Below are positions 8,163 to 17,246 of a stretch of 64,000 nt of DNA, in pieces. Each line of letters begins with the position of its first letter. Within the stretch, counting starts at the first letter, position 1. The translations under genes were made by a program, and so were the position numbers. Below the pieces are notes generated by a model. The model was not told the origin of the DNA, did not search any database, and saw only the letters and a list, made by a program, of their open reading frames with translations. This DNA is from Bacteroidota bacterium (GTDB taxonomy: Bacteria; Bacteroidota; Bacteroidia; Chitinophagales; Chitinophagaceae), in the NCBI GenBank assembly GCA_018267545.1, contig JAFDYG010000427.1, positions 1 to 64,000 of the forward strand, written 5' to 3'.

Positions 8163-10604
8163 TCATCCTTCCTGCTTCAGCGCACCGACAGGACTGGTGA
8201 TGGCCGCTCTTATCGCCTGCACACAGATCGTCGCCAGCGCGATCAGCAGCACCATCGCCCCCGCGCCGGCAAACATCCACGCACCGATACTGATCCGATA
8301 CACATAATCCTCCAGCCATTTATTCATCATCAGGTACGCAATCGGAGAAGCAATTACAAACGCAATCAGCACGAGCTTCAGAAAATCCCGCGACAAAAGC
8401 CCCGCCACCTGCGCAACCGACGCACCAAGCACCTTCCTGATTCCCATTTCCTTCCGCCGCTGTTCCGCCATAAAGGCCGAAAGCGCAAACAGCCCCAGAC
8501 AGGCAATCACGATCGCCAGCGTAGCCAGCGCGGTCGTTATATTTCCCGTCCGCTGGACGTCCTTATACATGTTCTGAAACTCCTCGTCCATAAACGTATA
8601 GCGCAGCGACTGCTGCGGAGCGAACTTCTTCCACACGCCGCCCACGCCGCTGATCATTCCCTTGATATCCTTCGTATTCATCTTCACCGCCACGATCGAA
8701 GACCAGCGGCCCAGGAAGAGACACAACGGCCCCACGTCCTGCTTGATCTTTTCAAAGTTGAAGTCTTCCATGACGCCGATGATGATGTGACCGGAGTCCG
8801 ACAGTCCGCCGTTTGCAATCCTGCGCCCGATGGGATTTTTCCAGCCCAGCTTCCTGGCCATAGCCTGGTTGATGACCACCGCCTGCGAGTCGGTGGGCAT
8901 GACCGGCGAGAAGCTGCGCCCCTCCGCCATCTTGACACCAAGCACCTTCATATAGTCCACGTCGCCATACCAGCGCTGGGCCGCGACTCCCTGGTCGGTT
9001 TTCTGATGACCAGGTTCCCACCAGGTATTCATATTGCGTTTGCCCCCGGATAGCGGGAGGAAGTCGGTGATCGACACGGCCTTTATTCCCGAAAGCTTTT
9101 CCAGGTCGGCCTTAAACGCCGGCAATTGCTTATCGAGCGTCCCCGTTCCCTGTATCAACAGGACCTGGTCCTTGTCGAAACCCATCTTGCGGTTTAGGAT
9201 CATCTGCATCTGACTATACACTACCATCGTCGCAATGATCAGAATTACCGAGGTTGTAAATTGAAAAACCACCAGCACGGACCGAAGCCCGGAATGCCGG
9301 CTACCCCGCGCAACCTGCCCTTTCAGCACTTCCACCGGACGAAACGCGGACAAATAAAACGACGGATACAACCCCGACACCAACCCCACCAGCAGCATCG
9401 AACCCAACACAATAGGAACCAGCCACCACTCCCCCCAAGGGAATCTTATCGAAGTCCCCGCCAGTTTATTAAAAAGCGGCAGCAGCGCCCAGGCCAGACC
9501 GATCGCCAGCAAAAACGAAAACATGCTCAGCACCAGCGACTCCGTCAGAAACTGCTGCACCAGACCCGTGCGACGAGAGCCGACTACCTTACGTAGTCCC
9601 ACTTCCTTCGCTCGGTTGGCGCTGCGCGCCGTAGAAAGATTGATAAAGTTGATACAGGCGAGTATCAAAATAAAAGCCGCGATCGCCCCAAAGAGCCAGA
9701 TGTATTTTCGGTCGCCATGAGGATGACTGTCGTTGATCTCCGAGCCCAGATGGATGTCCGCCACCGGCTGCACCTGGTACCTCAAATTCTTTAGCAGCAC
9801 GTCCGCCATCTTATTACCATTCGCCACCATCACCGGATACCAGAATTTCTTTACAATCCCTTGTATATTGTCCTCCAGCTGCGCCCGGTTCGTTCCCGGC
9901 CGCACCTTTATATAGGTGTCGTAGTTGCTCGCATTCCAGGATTCCTGCTCGCCGTCCCAGAGCTTGTGCCCGGTCATCGACAGATAAAAATCATAATCCA
10001 AGTGCGAATAGGGGGAAGGGTCTTCCATGACGCCGCCGATCGTCCAGGGCTTGTCCGCCTCATCGTTTATCACCACTTGCTTCCCCACCGGGTCTTGGCC
10101 AGGATAGAACTTCTCCGCCTTCCTACGCGACATAATCAGCGTAAAAGGCCTGGCCAGCGCCTCCTCCGCATTCCCATAAACCATCTTGAAGCCAAACATC
10201 ACGGGCAAAGTGGAATCAGCCCAGGTAAAACCCTCCTCGTACACATCCTGGGTCCTATCCAGCCTCCGGAACTGGTTGTTCCCCGCTCCCCAGAACAACT
10301 TATACGGCATGATCCGCGCCACCTGCTCGATCTGGGGATAGTCGTTCTTGAGCGCCTGGGCAAAGGGCGCCTGCCAGGCCGCGCCACGATTAAAGCTCCC
10401 GTCCTCATTTTTGAATTCCCCCGTAATACGGAAAAGCCGGTCTCCCTCCGGATAGTCCTTGTCATAGCTCAGCTCGCTGCGGATATAAAGCGTAATCAAT
10501 AAGCAGGTGGCAATGCCCAGCGCAAAGCCCCCGATCTTGATCGCCGAATAGAATTTCTGCTTCCGGAGCTGCCGGAGCGCGATCTTCAGGTAGTTTCTAA
10601 ACAT
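8163..10604 (-). CDS. MacB/FtsX-type ABC transporter permease (orphan)
   Basis: 813 residues from the ATG at 10604 (MFRNYLKIALRQLRKQKF). The architecture is duplicated: an N-terminal TM helix (about 20-42), a periplasmic MacB core domain, three TM helices of an FtsX domain (LACINFINLSTARSANRAKEVGLRK region, about 290-420), a second TM and periplasmic domain, and a second FtsX domain with RRKEMGIRKVLGASVAQV near the C-terminus. This ~800-residue form is abundant in Bacteroidota and lacks its own ATPase. The partner ATPase is not adjacent. The substrate is unknown; relatives move lipids, peptides or antibiotics across the envelope. A paralogue lies at 60633-63053. An upstream in-frame start (10700) would overlap the murF leader and was not chosen. 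Confidence 0.9.
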   Translation of the reverse strand: MFRNYLKIALRQLRKQKFYSAIKIGGFALGIATCLLITLYIRSELSYDKDYPEGDRLFRITGEFKNEDGSFNRGAAWQAPFAQALKNDYPQIEQVARIMPYKLFWGAGNNQFRRLDRTQDVYEEGFTWADSTLPVMFGFKMVYGNAEEALARPFTLIMSRRKAEKFYPGQDPVGKQVVINDEADKPWTIGGVMEDPSPYSHLDYDFYLSMTGHKLWDGEQESWNASNYDTYIKVRPGTNRAQLEDNIQGIVKKFWYPVMVANGNKMADVLLKNLRYQVQPVADIHLGSEINDSHPHGDRKYIWLFGAIAAFILILACINFINLSTARSANRAKEVGLRKVVGSRRTGLVQQFLTESLVLSMFSFLLAIGLAWALLPLFNKLAGTSIRFPWGEWWLVPIVLGSMLLVGLVSGLYPSFYLSAFRPVEVLKGQVARGSRHSGLRSVLVVFQFTTSVILIIATMVVYSQMQMILNRKMGFDKDQVLLIQGTGTLDKQLPAFKADLEKLSGIKAVSITDFLPLSGGKRNMNTWWEPGHQKTDQGVAAQRWYGDVDYMKVLGVKMAEGRSFSPVMPTDSQAVVINQAMARKLGWKNPIGRRIANGGLSDSGHIIIGVMEDFNFEKIKQDVGPLCLFLGRWSSIVAVKMNTKDIKGMISGVGGVWKKFAPQQSLRYTFMDEEFQNMYKDVQRTGNITTALATLAIVIACLGLFALSAFMAEQRRKEMGIRKVLGASVAQVAGLLSRDFLKLVLIAFVIASPIAYLMMNKWLEDYVYRISIGAWMFAGAGAMVLLIALATICVQAIRAAITSPVGALKQEG

Positions 10605-10709
10605 GGGATTGGTTTTGGTGCATATTATGAGACTCAGGTTCCAGCAAAATGTTGCACCTTTACAGCCCGAAATTTGGCTTTCCCGGCTATAACCGACCAA
10701 TTTTTGCCT

Positions 10710-11999
10710 ATGAGCATCGAAAATCTCTACGAGATCTATCTACGCCACCCCTCGATCGTCACAGACACCCGTCTGCTGAAGCAGGGAGACCTGTTCTTCG
10801 CGCTAAAAGGCCCCAACTTCAACGGCAACACCTTCGCAGCCCGCGCCTTCGAGCTCGGCGCCGCCTATGTAGTCATCGACGAGACGCCCGCCGAGCTGCC
10901 GCCCCCGGCCGTTTCAGACCGCCTCATCATGGTCGGAGACGTCTTAACTACCCTCCAGAAGCTGGCCCTCCACCACCGCAAACAATTCAACATCCCCTTC
11001 ATCGCCATCACCGGCAGCAACGGCAAGACCACTACGAAGGAGCTTGTTCACACCGTGCTGGCCTCGACCTACCGGACCTATACGACCAAGGGCAACCTCA
11101 ATAACCATATCGGCATCCCGCTGACCATCCTCTCCGTCCGACCCGACGCCGAGTTCGCCGTCATCGAAATGGGGGCCAATCACCAAAAGGAAATCGAAGG
11201 CTACTGCCGCTACACCCTCCCGACCCACGGCATCATCACGAATATCGGCAAGGCCCACCTCGAAGGCTTTGGCGGGCCCGAAGGCGTAAAAAAGGGCAAA
11301 GGTGAGCTATACGACTACTTACGCGAGAATGGCGGAACGGCATTCGTCCTCACCGACTCCGCGGACCTGAAACAAATGAGCCGCGGCATCGCGCACGTCA
11401 TTACCTATGGCACGCACGACGCGGATTATACGGGTGTAGCACAAAAGGGGGGAAGCTTCCTCAACGTAGAGATCCTGCACGGCGCCACACCAAGCGTCAT
11501 TCACACGCAATTGGTGGGAGACTACAACCTGCCAAACGTCCTTGTAGCCGTCGCCGTCGGCAAACACTTTGACGTCACCGACGCGCACATCCATCGGTCG
11601 ATCGAGCAATACGCGCCTTCTAACAGCCGCTCGCAGATGATCGAGCGCGATAGCAATCATATTATCCTCGATGCCTACAATGCCAATCCTTCGAGCATGC
11701 GTGCAGCGATCGAGAATTTCTCGAAATTCCCTGGCGACAAAGTGCTAATCCTCGGCGCCATGGCCGAACTGGGCCCCGAGAGTCGCAACGAACACCAAGC
11801 CATCGTCGACCTCATCGCACAATACCCCTGGAAACAGGTCGTGCTCGTAGGCGGAGACTTCCAAAAGATCGACCATCCCTATACGAGATTCGCAGACAGC
11901 AAAGAGGCCAGCAGCTGGTTTACCGCCGCCGGCCTCCATGATACCTATATTCTAGTCAAGGGTTCCCGAAGCAGCAAGATGGAACAAGTCCTTGCTTAG
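10710..11999 (+). CDS. murF: UDP-N-acetylmuramoyl-tripeptide--D-alanyl-D-alanine ligase
   Basis: 429 residues from the ATG at 10710 (MSIENLYEIYLRHP). It adds D-Ala-D-Ala to the UDP-MurNAc-tripeptide, the last cytosolic step of peptidoglycan precursor synthesis. The N-terminal substrate domain has SIVTDTRLLKQGDLFFALKG. The ATP-binding P-loop is TGSNGKTTTK (101-110). EMGANHQKEIEGY, TNIGKAHLEGFGG and DAYNANPSSM are Mur ligase hallmarks, and the C-terminal LVKGSRSSKME is typical of MurF. The last 48 nt overlap the 3' end of ppsA on the other strand. murF lies near gldJ in some Bacteroidota; here two genes separate them. Confidence 0.96.
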   Translation: MSIENLYEIYLRHPSIVTDTRLLKQGDLFFALKGPNFNGNTFAARAFELGAAYVVIDETPAELPPPAVSDRLIMVGDVLTTLQKLALHHRKQFNIPFIAITGSNGKTTTKELVHTVLASTYRTYTTKGNLNNHIGIPLTILSVRPDAEFAVIEMGANHQKEIEGYCRYTLPTHGIITNIGKAHLEGFGGPEGVKKGKGELYDYLRENGGTAFVLTDSADLKQMSRGIAHVITYGTHDADYTGVAQKGGSFLNVEILHGATPSVIHTQLVGDYNLPNVLVAVAVGKHFDVTDAHIHRSIEQYAPSNSRSQMIERDSNHIILDAYNANPSSMRAAIENFSKFPGDKVLILGAMAELGPESRNEHQAIVDLIAQYPWKQVVLVGGDFQKIDHPYTRFADSKEASSWFTAAGLHDTYILVKGSRSSKMEQVLA

Positions 12000-14396
12000 C
12001 TCGATCTTGTGAATGGCCTTGACGGTCTTGATCACCGAATCAGGTGTGACGGAAATACTATCGATACCCTCCTCGACCAGGAACTGCGCGAAGTCCGGAA
12101 AGTCCGAAGGCCCCTGGCCGCAGATTCCAACCTTTACCCCGCATTCCTTTGCGGTGCGGATCAGCATCCGCAATAGTTCCTTCACCGCGGGATTCCGTTC
12201 ATCGTAGATATGCGCTACCAGCGACGAGTCGCGGTCCAGTCCCAAAGTCAGCTGCGTGAGGTCGTTCGAGCCGATCGAAAATCCATCGATATGCTGCGCG
12301 AACTCACGGGCGAGGATAATGTTCGAAGGGATTTCGGCCATCAGGAAGATCTCGAGACCATTCGCCCCGCGTTCAAGACCATACTCCTTCATCACTTCCT
12401 GTACCTTCTTTAGCTCCTCCACCGTCCGGCAGAAAGGCACCATCACCACGACGTTATCGAGACCCATTTCCTCCCGCACGCGTTTGATCGCCCGGCATTC
12501 CAGGCCAAAGGCCTCCCGGTACGCATCCGAATAATACCTCGACGCACCGCGCCAGCCGATCATCGGATTCTCTTCCGTCGGTTCAAAATATTTACCGCCA
12601 GGGAGATTATAATATTCATTGCTCTTAAAATCAGAAAAGCGGACAATCACTTTCTCGGGATAAAACGCCGCGGCGATACGCCCCACCCCATAGGAGAGCT
12701 TGCGGATAAAGAAGTCTTCCTCCCCCGCATACCCCCAGGTCTTCTTCTGGATCAGCTCGCTCAGCTCCCGGTCCTTCAGTTCCCGATGCTTCAGCAGCGC
12801 CACCGGATGAACGCCGATATAATTATTGATGATAAATTCCTCACGCGCCAACCCCACCCCACTATGCGGCAGATACGCATAATTGAAGGCCATCGCAGGC
12901 GTACCCACATTCAGCATCAGCGGCGTCTCCACCTCGGGGAGGCTGTCCAGGTCGGTCTCCAGCACGGTAAAGTCAAGCCGTCCTTCATAAATAAGACCTT
13001 CATCTCCCGCTGCACAAGAAGCCGTAATGAGCTGTCCTTCGGAAAGAACCTCCGTAGCATGCCCCGTTCCTACAATCGCCGGGACACCCATCTCGCGGGC
13101 GACGATGGCCGCGTGGCAAGTTCGTCCGCCTTTGTTCGTTATGATGGCCGCGGCCTTCTTCATGATCGGCTCCCAGTCGGGGTCGGTCATGTCGGTGACG
13201 AGCACCTCGCCGGCCTGAAACTCCTGACCAAGCCGCTTGTCCAGCGAATGCATAATACGAACTTTACCCGATGCGATCTTATCACCTACGGCGATGCCTT
13301 TTAAAATCGTCGAAGCCTCCGTATTCATAACATACTCCGTCAGCTTATTCTGCTGCCTGCGCGAGTGAATCGTCTCCGGCCGGGCCTGTACGATAAATAA
13401 TTCCCCGTTAAGCCCATCGACCGCCCACTCGACGTCCATCGGGCACCAATGCCCCTTCACCTTCGAATAATACGCTTCGATCAAACACACCCAGTTCGCC
13501 AGCTTCAAAATCGTATCCTCCTCCAGGCAGAAACGCTGTTGCATCCCACGGTCCGCCGGAATCGTCTTTACCCGTTCGTCCGGGTCATCGCCATACACCA
13601 TCAGCTTGTCTTTTACACCCAGCTTCTTCTCGACGATCGACGCGAAACCGCGCTTGAGGCCCGGTTTGAAAACGATAAATTCATCCGGGGAAACCGCCCC
13701 CTGTACCACCATCTCACCAAGACCATAGCTGCCGTTGATGACCACAGCGTCTTTGAAGCCACTCTCCGTATCCAGCGAAAACGCAACCCCTGACACACCC
13801 AGGTCCGATCGCACCATCTTCTGGATACAAACCGACAGCCCCACCTCGAAGTGGTCGAACTTAAAATTCTCCCGATAGCTGATCGCACGATCGGTGAACA
13901 GCGATGCAAAGCAATTCCGCACCGAATCCATCAACGCGGCCGGCCCACGCACGTTCAGGTACGTCTCCTGCTGACCCGCAAACGATGCATCAGGAAGGTC
14001 TTCCGCCGTAGCAGAAGAACGCACCGCCACGTCCGTATCCAGCTGATCGTACTGCGCCGACAGCTCCCGGTAGGCTTCGATAATAGCCCCACTAAGCGCC
14101 GGAGGAAACTTCGAATTGCGAATCAATTGACGGATCCGCAAACCCGCACGACGCAGCGACTCGACACTCTCGAAGTCGATCTCGCTCACCAGCCGCCGAA
14201 TCTCTTCTTCCAGGCGACCAAATTCAATAAACTCCCGGTAAGCATGTACCGTAATGACGAATCCATCGGGGATTCGAATGCCCATCTCGTGAAGGTTCGT
14301 GATCATCTCCCCCAGCGAAGCATTCTTACCACCCGCAATAGCAATGTCGGACAAGCCGACCTCGCGCAAAGGCAAAATGTAGGACTGTTGACGCAT
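11952..14396 (-). CDS. ppsA: Phosphoenolpyruvate synthase
   Basis: 814 residues, typical for PpsA (about 790). It converts pyruvate, ATP and water to phosphoenolpyruvate, AMP and phosphate, for gluconeogenesis. The N-terminal ATP/pyruvate domain has GGKNASLGEM and VAVRSSATAEDLPDASFAGQ. The swivelling domain carries the phosphohistidine in GGRTCHAAIVAREMGVPAIVG. The C-terminal barrel has GWRGASRYY, IGSNDLTQLTLGLDRDS and GICGQGPSDFPDFA. The length, and a PEP-barrel ending in SITVTP-like SISVTPDSV, separate it from PPDK. Upstream (14397-14523) is AT-rich and shared with the divergent SGNH gene. The 3' end overlaps murF by 48 nt. Confidence 0.96.
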   Translation of the reverse strand: MRQQSYILPLREVGLSDIAIAGGKNASLGEMITNLHEMGIRIPDGFVITVHAYREFIEFGRLEEEIRRLVSEIDFESVESLRRAGLRIRQLIRNSKFPPALSGAIIEAYRELSAQYDQLDTDVAVRSSATAEDLPDASFAGQQETYLNVRGPAALMDSVRNCFASLFTDRAISYRENFKFDHFEVGLSVCIQKMVRSDLGVSGVAFSLDTESGFKDAVVINGSYGLGEMVVQGAVSPDEFIVFKPGLKRGFASIVEKKLGVKDKLMVYGDDPDERVKTIPADRGMQQRFCLEEDTILKLANWVCLIEAYYSKVKGHWCPMDVEWAVDGLNGELFIVQARPETIHSRRQQNKLTEYVMNTEASTILKGIAVGDKIASGKVRIMHSLDKRLGQEFQAGEVLVTDMTDPDWEPIMKKAAAIITNKGGRTCHAAIVAREMGVPAIVGTGHATEVLSEGQLITASCAAGDEGLIYEGRLDFTVLETDLDSLPEVETPLMLNVGTPAMAFNYAYLPHSGVGLAREEFIINNYIGVHPVALLKHRELKDRELSELIQKKTWGYAGEEDFFIRKLSYGVGRIAAAFYPEKVIVRFSDFKSNEYYNLPGGKYFEPTEENPMIGWRGASRYYSDAYREAFGLECRAIKRVREEMGLDNVVVMVPFCRTVEELKKVQEVMKEYGLERGANGLEIFLMAEIPSNIILAREFAQHIDGFSIGSNDLTQLTLGLDRDSSLVAHIYDERNPAVKELLRMLIRTAKECGVKVGICGQGPSDFPDFAQFLVEEGIDSISVTPDSVIKTVKAIHKIELSKDLFHLAASGTLD

Positions 14397-14523
14397 ATGG
14401 CAATTAAAATGATGACAATCGTTTGCACAAAACTAACGATTGTTAGTTTCCCGTTTGTTAATTTTTATGCAACCGAATACAAGGCTGTGTGGGAATTACA
14501 TATCTTAGTCGTAAACTATCAGT

Positions 14524-15351
14524 ATGAAAAAAATCGTTTGCTTGCTGGCTCTTCCCCTGCTGTTTTTGCTTGTGTCATTTACACACAATACTCTCAGCTG
14601 GGTAGCCATCGGCGACTCTATCACCTATCTTAACGATCACAAAGACGAAACCGGCAATCGCCTCACCAAAGGCTATATGACGCAAGTCACTGAACGTCTT
14701 CCTTATATTCACTATACCAACCAGGGCCACAACGGCTGGACGTCTCAAGGCATCGCCCGTTCCATCGAAAAGCTCGGAATACCCCCAGCGGACGTTTATA
14801 GTGTCTTCCTGGGCACCAACGACTGGTGGCACAGCAATCACATCGGCACATGGGCCGACTTTCAGAATAATACCGGCGACAGCACGGTGTATGGGTCGTT
14901 TAAAATTATCTTAGACAAGCTGCATCAGCTTAATAAGGACGCAAGCATCATCCTCATCACACCGATGCCCCGCAGCGACTTTGTCTCTATCAACAACTAC
15001 AAGAACAACGCCTATGGCTCCTACAAAGAAAAGGACGGAGCAACCCTCGAACAATTTGTAGAAGCCATCAAAACGATCGGAAAAAACGAAGGACTCCGCG
15101 TAGTCGACCTTTACCACGAACGCAAGCTCGCCGTACCCCACCTCGTCAAGTTCAAGCGCCTCAAAGACCCTTCCACCGGCCAGTACAAAGACTACACCTA
15201 CCCCGACTATACCTCCGTTCCCTTCAACCCCGCCGACGAATATCCCTATCCGGTAGAAGCCATCGACATGACATACGACGGTCTGCACCCCTCCGATAAA
15301 GGAGACGCACTTATCGCAAAGCGGCTCGTGAAGATTTTAAAAAAGTTATGA
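14524..15351 (+). CDS. Secreted SGNH/GDSL-family hydrolase
   Basis: 275 residues with a signal peptide (MKKIVCLLALPLLFLLVSF). SGNH blocks are visible: WVAIGDSITYL (nucleophile Ser in GDS), HNGWTSQGIA (block II Gly), LGTNDWWH (block III Asn) and DGLHPSDKGDALIA (catalytic Asp and His). The family covers esterases, lipases and carbohydrate deacetylases acting in the periplasm or outside. The many charged and aromatic insertions (KFKRLKDPSTGQYKDY) and the general context suggest a glycan esterase, but the substrate is not determinable. It diverges from ppsA and ends 5 nt from the convergent kinase gene. Confidence 0.88.
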   Translation: MKKIVCLLALPLLFLLVSFTHNTLSWVAIGDSITYLNDHKDETGNRLTKGYMTQVTERLPYIHYTNQGHNGWTSQGIARSIEKLGIPPADVYSVFLGTNDWWHSNHIGTWADFQNNTGDSTVYGSFKIILDKLHQLNKDASIILITPMPRSDFVSINNYKNNAYGSYKEKDGATLEQFVEAIKTIGKNEGLRVVDLYHERKLAVPHLVKFKRLKDPSTGQYKDYTYPDYTSVPFNPADEYPYPVEAIDMTYDGLHPSDKGDALIAKRLVKILKKL

Positions 15352-15356
15352 GTAGC

Positions 15357-16799
15357 TCACTCGCCCAGCGGCAGGCTCACACTTAGTGTAGTCCCATCCC
15401 CCAGCACAGACTGAATATCTACATTGCCATTGAAAATCTCCGCGCGGCTGATAATATTGGTGATACCGACCCCCTTCCGGTGACGGCTCGCATCGAACCC
15501 AACCCCATTATCCGTAACGGTCAATACGATATCCGGTCCTTCTATCGACAACCGGATCAGCACCCGCGTAGCCTTCGCGTGCTTGACGATATTCGTCAGC
15601 TGCTCCTGCACCATCCGAAACAACGCCAGCTTCCGCCTGTCTTCGATCTGCTCTTCGGAAATATTCTGCAGGTCCAGCTCGATCACCAGGTCGTGCGCCA
15701 CTACCTTCATATCATCGATGATGTCCTCGATCGATTCGATAAGACCTATTTCCCGAAGACCCGGCGTGATCAGCGATTTGGATATCTTCCGAATCTCGTT
15801 GATCGCGCGGCTTACCAGCTCTGTGCTGCGTTCCAGCAGCTCCTGGCGCCCGTCTTCGTCGGTCATCGCGGTATTGATATAGAGATTGCTGGCGCCAAGG
15901 ATCTGGTTGACGTTGTCGTGGAGCTCTTTACCGATTTCGGTCCGCTCTTTTTCCTGTGCGACGATAACCGCTTCGGTGATCTGCCGCTGTTTCGACATCC
16001 GCTGCTCGTTCAGCTCGTTCTCGAGCCGGATCCGCTCGGTCACGTCATTGGCCAGCACGAGGATCGCGGGTCTGTCTTTATAATTGATCCGGTGCCAGGC
16101 CCCATCCACGAAGATGAGATCTCCGTTCTTCTTGACGTGCCGCCGAAGCCCTTTCTGCTCGCCGTCGCCGTTCAGGCCCATCTGCGCCATCTCCTGCTGG
16201 AGCTGGTTCAAGCTGCCTTCCAGCCGCACGTCGGCCAGCGTCATGTGCAGAAACTCATCGTGACTATAGCCGTAGTGCTGTACCGCCGCGCCATTGGCCT
16301 CGAGGAATTTGAAGGTCGCCGCGTCGAAGACGAACATCGGCATGGGGTTGTTGTTGAACAGCTCGCGATAGCGGCCCTCGGATTCACGCAGATACAGAAG
16401 ATTACGCATACGTTCCAGGCTATAGCGGATCGCGCGGGACAGCAGCTGTTCGTCGAACTCACCCTTGACCAGGTAGTCCTGTGCACCCATCACCAGGGCC
16501 TGCAGCGCCAGCTTGGTATCCGAAAGACCGGTCAGCAGGATAACGGGTATACGTTGGGTATAGTCCTGTATACCGGTATAGGAATCCAGCCCAAAGCTGT
16601 CGGGCAGCGACAGGTCCAGGAACACCAGGTCGATCTTCTGTCCGACAAGCGTATCGCGCGCTTCCCGCAAGCTCACCACGTGCTTCACCTCATGAATGTC
16701 AAGGTCCGTTCCACGCAGAAACTCTTCCAGCAGGAAGAGGTCTCCGGGATTATCTTCGACGACAAGAATCGTTAATTGTTGATTTTTCTCTTCAGACAT
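15357..16799 (-). CDS. Receiver-PAS-histidine kinase hybrid (NarL-type HisKA_3)
   Basis: 480 residues from the ATG at 16799. Domains in order: receiver (about 10-125; VVEDNPGDLFLLEE acidic pocket, phospho-Asp in LVFLDLSLPDS), PAS (about 130-250), HisKA_3 with the phospho-His in KELHDNVNQIL (about 270-340), and HATPase_c with DNGVGFD and KGVGITNI (about 370-480). A cytosolic hybrid without membrane segments. The start is set by the preceding gene: its TAG is followed by one base and this ATG, so translation is likely coupled. HisKA_3 kinases usually pair with LuxR/NarL regulators, but none is nearby. The PAS closely resembles that of the sensor kinase two genes upstream. Confidence 0.9.
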   Translation of the reverse strand: MSEEKNQQLTILVVEDNPGDLFLLEEFLRGTDLDIHEVKHVVSLREARDTLVGQKIDLVFLDLSLPDSFGLDSYTGIQDYTQRIPVILLTGLSDTKLALQALVMGAQDYLVKGEFDEQLLSRAIRYSLERMRNLLYLRESEGRYRELFNNNPMPMFVFDAATFKFLEANGAAVQHYGYSHDEFLHMTLADVRLEGSLNQLQQEMAQMGLNGDGEQKGLRRHVKKNGDLIFVDGAWHRINYKDRPAILVLANDVTERIRLENELNEQRMSKQRQITEAVIVAQEKERTEIGKELHDNVNQILGASNLYINTAMTDEDGRQELLERSTELVSRAINEIRKISKSLITPGLREIGLIESIEDIIDDMKVVAHDLVIELDLQNISEEQIEDRRKLALFRMVQEQLTNIVKHAKATRVLIRLSIEGPDIVLTVTDNGVGFDASRHRKGVGITNIISRAEIFNGNVDIQSVLGDGTTLSVSLPLGE

Positions 16800-16800
16800 T

Positions 16801-17235
16801 CTAAGAAGCAATTTTGGGCAGTTTTACAATACTGATCCAAAAATCTTCGATCGTGCGAACCACATCCATAAACCGATCCAGATCGACCGGTTTTGTGATA
16901 TAGCAATTCGCATGGTTGTCATAAGATGCCAGGATGTCTTTCTCAGAGGAAGAGGTGGTCAGCATGATTACGGGAATGCGCTTTAGATCGGGATCGTTCT
17001 TGATGATGCTCAGCACCTCGGTCCCATCCATCTTCGGCAGGTTGATGTCGAGCAGGATGAGGTCGGGCATCTCCGTTCCCCGATAGGGCGGCAGCTTCCT
17101 CAGGAAATTGATCGCTTCCACGCCGTCGTAGGCGATGGAGATCTTGTTGATAATACGAGCATCGTCAAGCGCCTCCTTCGTCAACAGAATGTCGCCTTCG
17201 TTGTCGTCTACCAGCAAAATGTGAATCTGTTGCAT
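16801..17235 (-). CDS. Single-domain response regulator (Rcp1/CheY-like)
   Basis: 144 residues, a receiver domain only. The acidic pocket is LLVDDNEGD, the phosphoacceptor Asp is in LILLDINLPKMDG, the switch Thr/Ser is in VIMLTTSSSEKD, and the Lys is in YITKPVDLDRF. Receivers of the Rcp1 type, with the EGD after the acidic pair, normally accept phosphate from PAS/GAF or phytochrome kinases. It sits 11 nt after the sensor kinase gene and one base before the hybrid kinase, so all three are probably one operon. It has no output domain, so it should act as a phosphate shuttle or through protein binding. Confidence 0.93.
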   Translation of the reverse strand: MQQIHILLVDDNEGDILLTKEALDDARIINKISIAYDGVEAINFLRKLPPYRGTEMPDLILLDINLPKMDGTEVLSIIKNDPDLKRIPVIMLTTSSSEKDILASYDNHANCYITKPVDLDRFMDVVRTIEDFWISIVKLPKIAS

Positions 17236-17246
17236 GATTGATAAGG

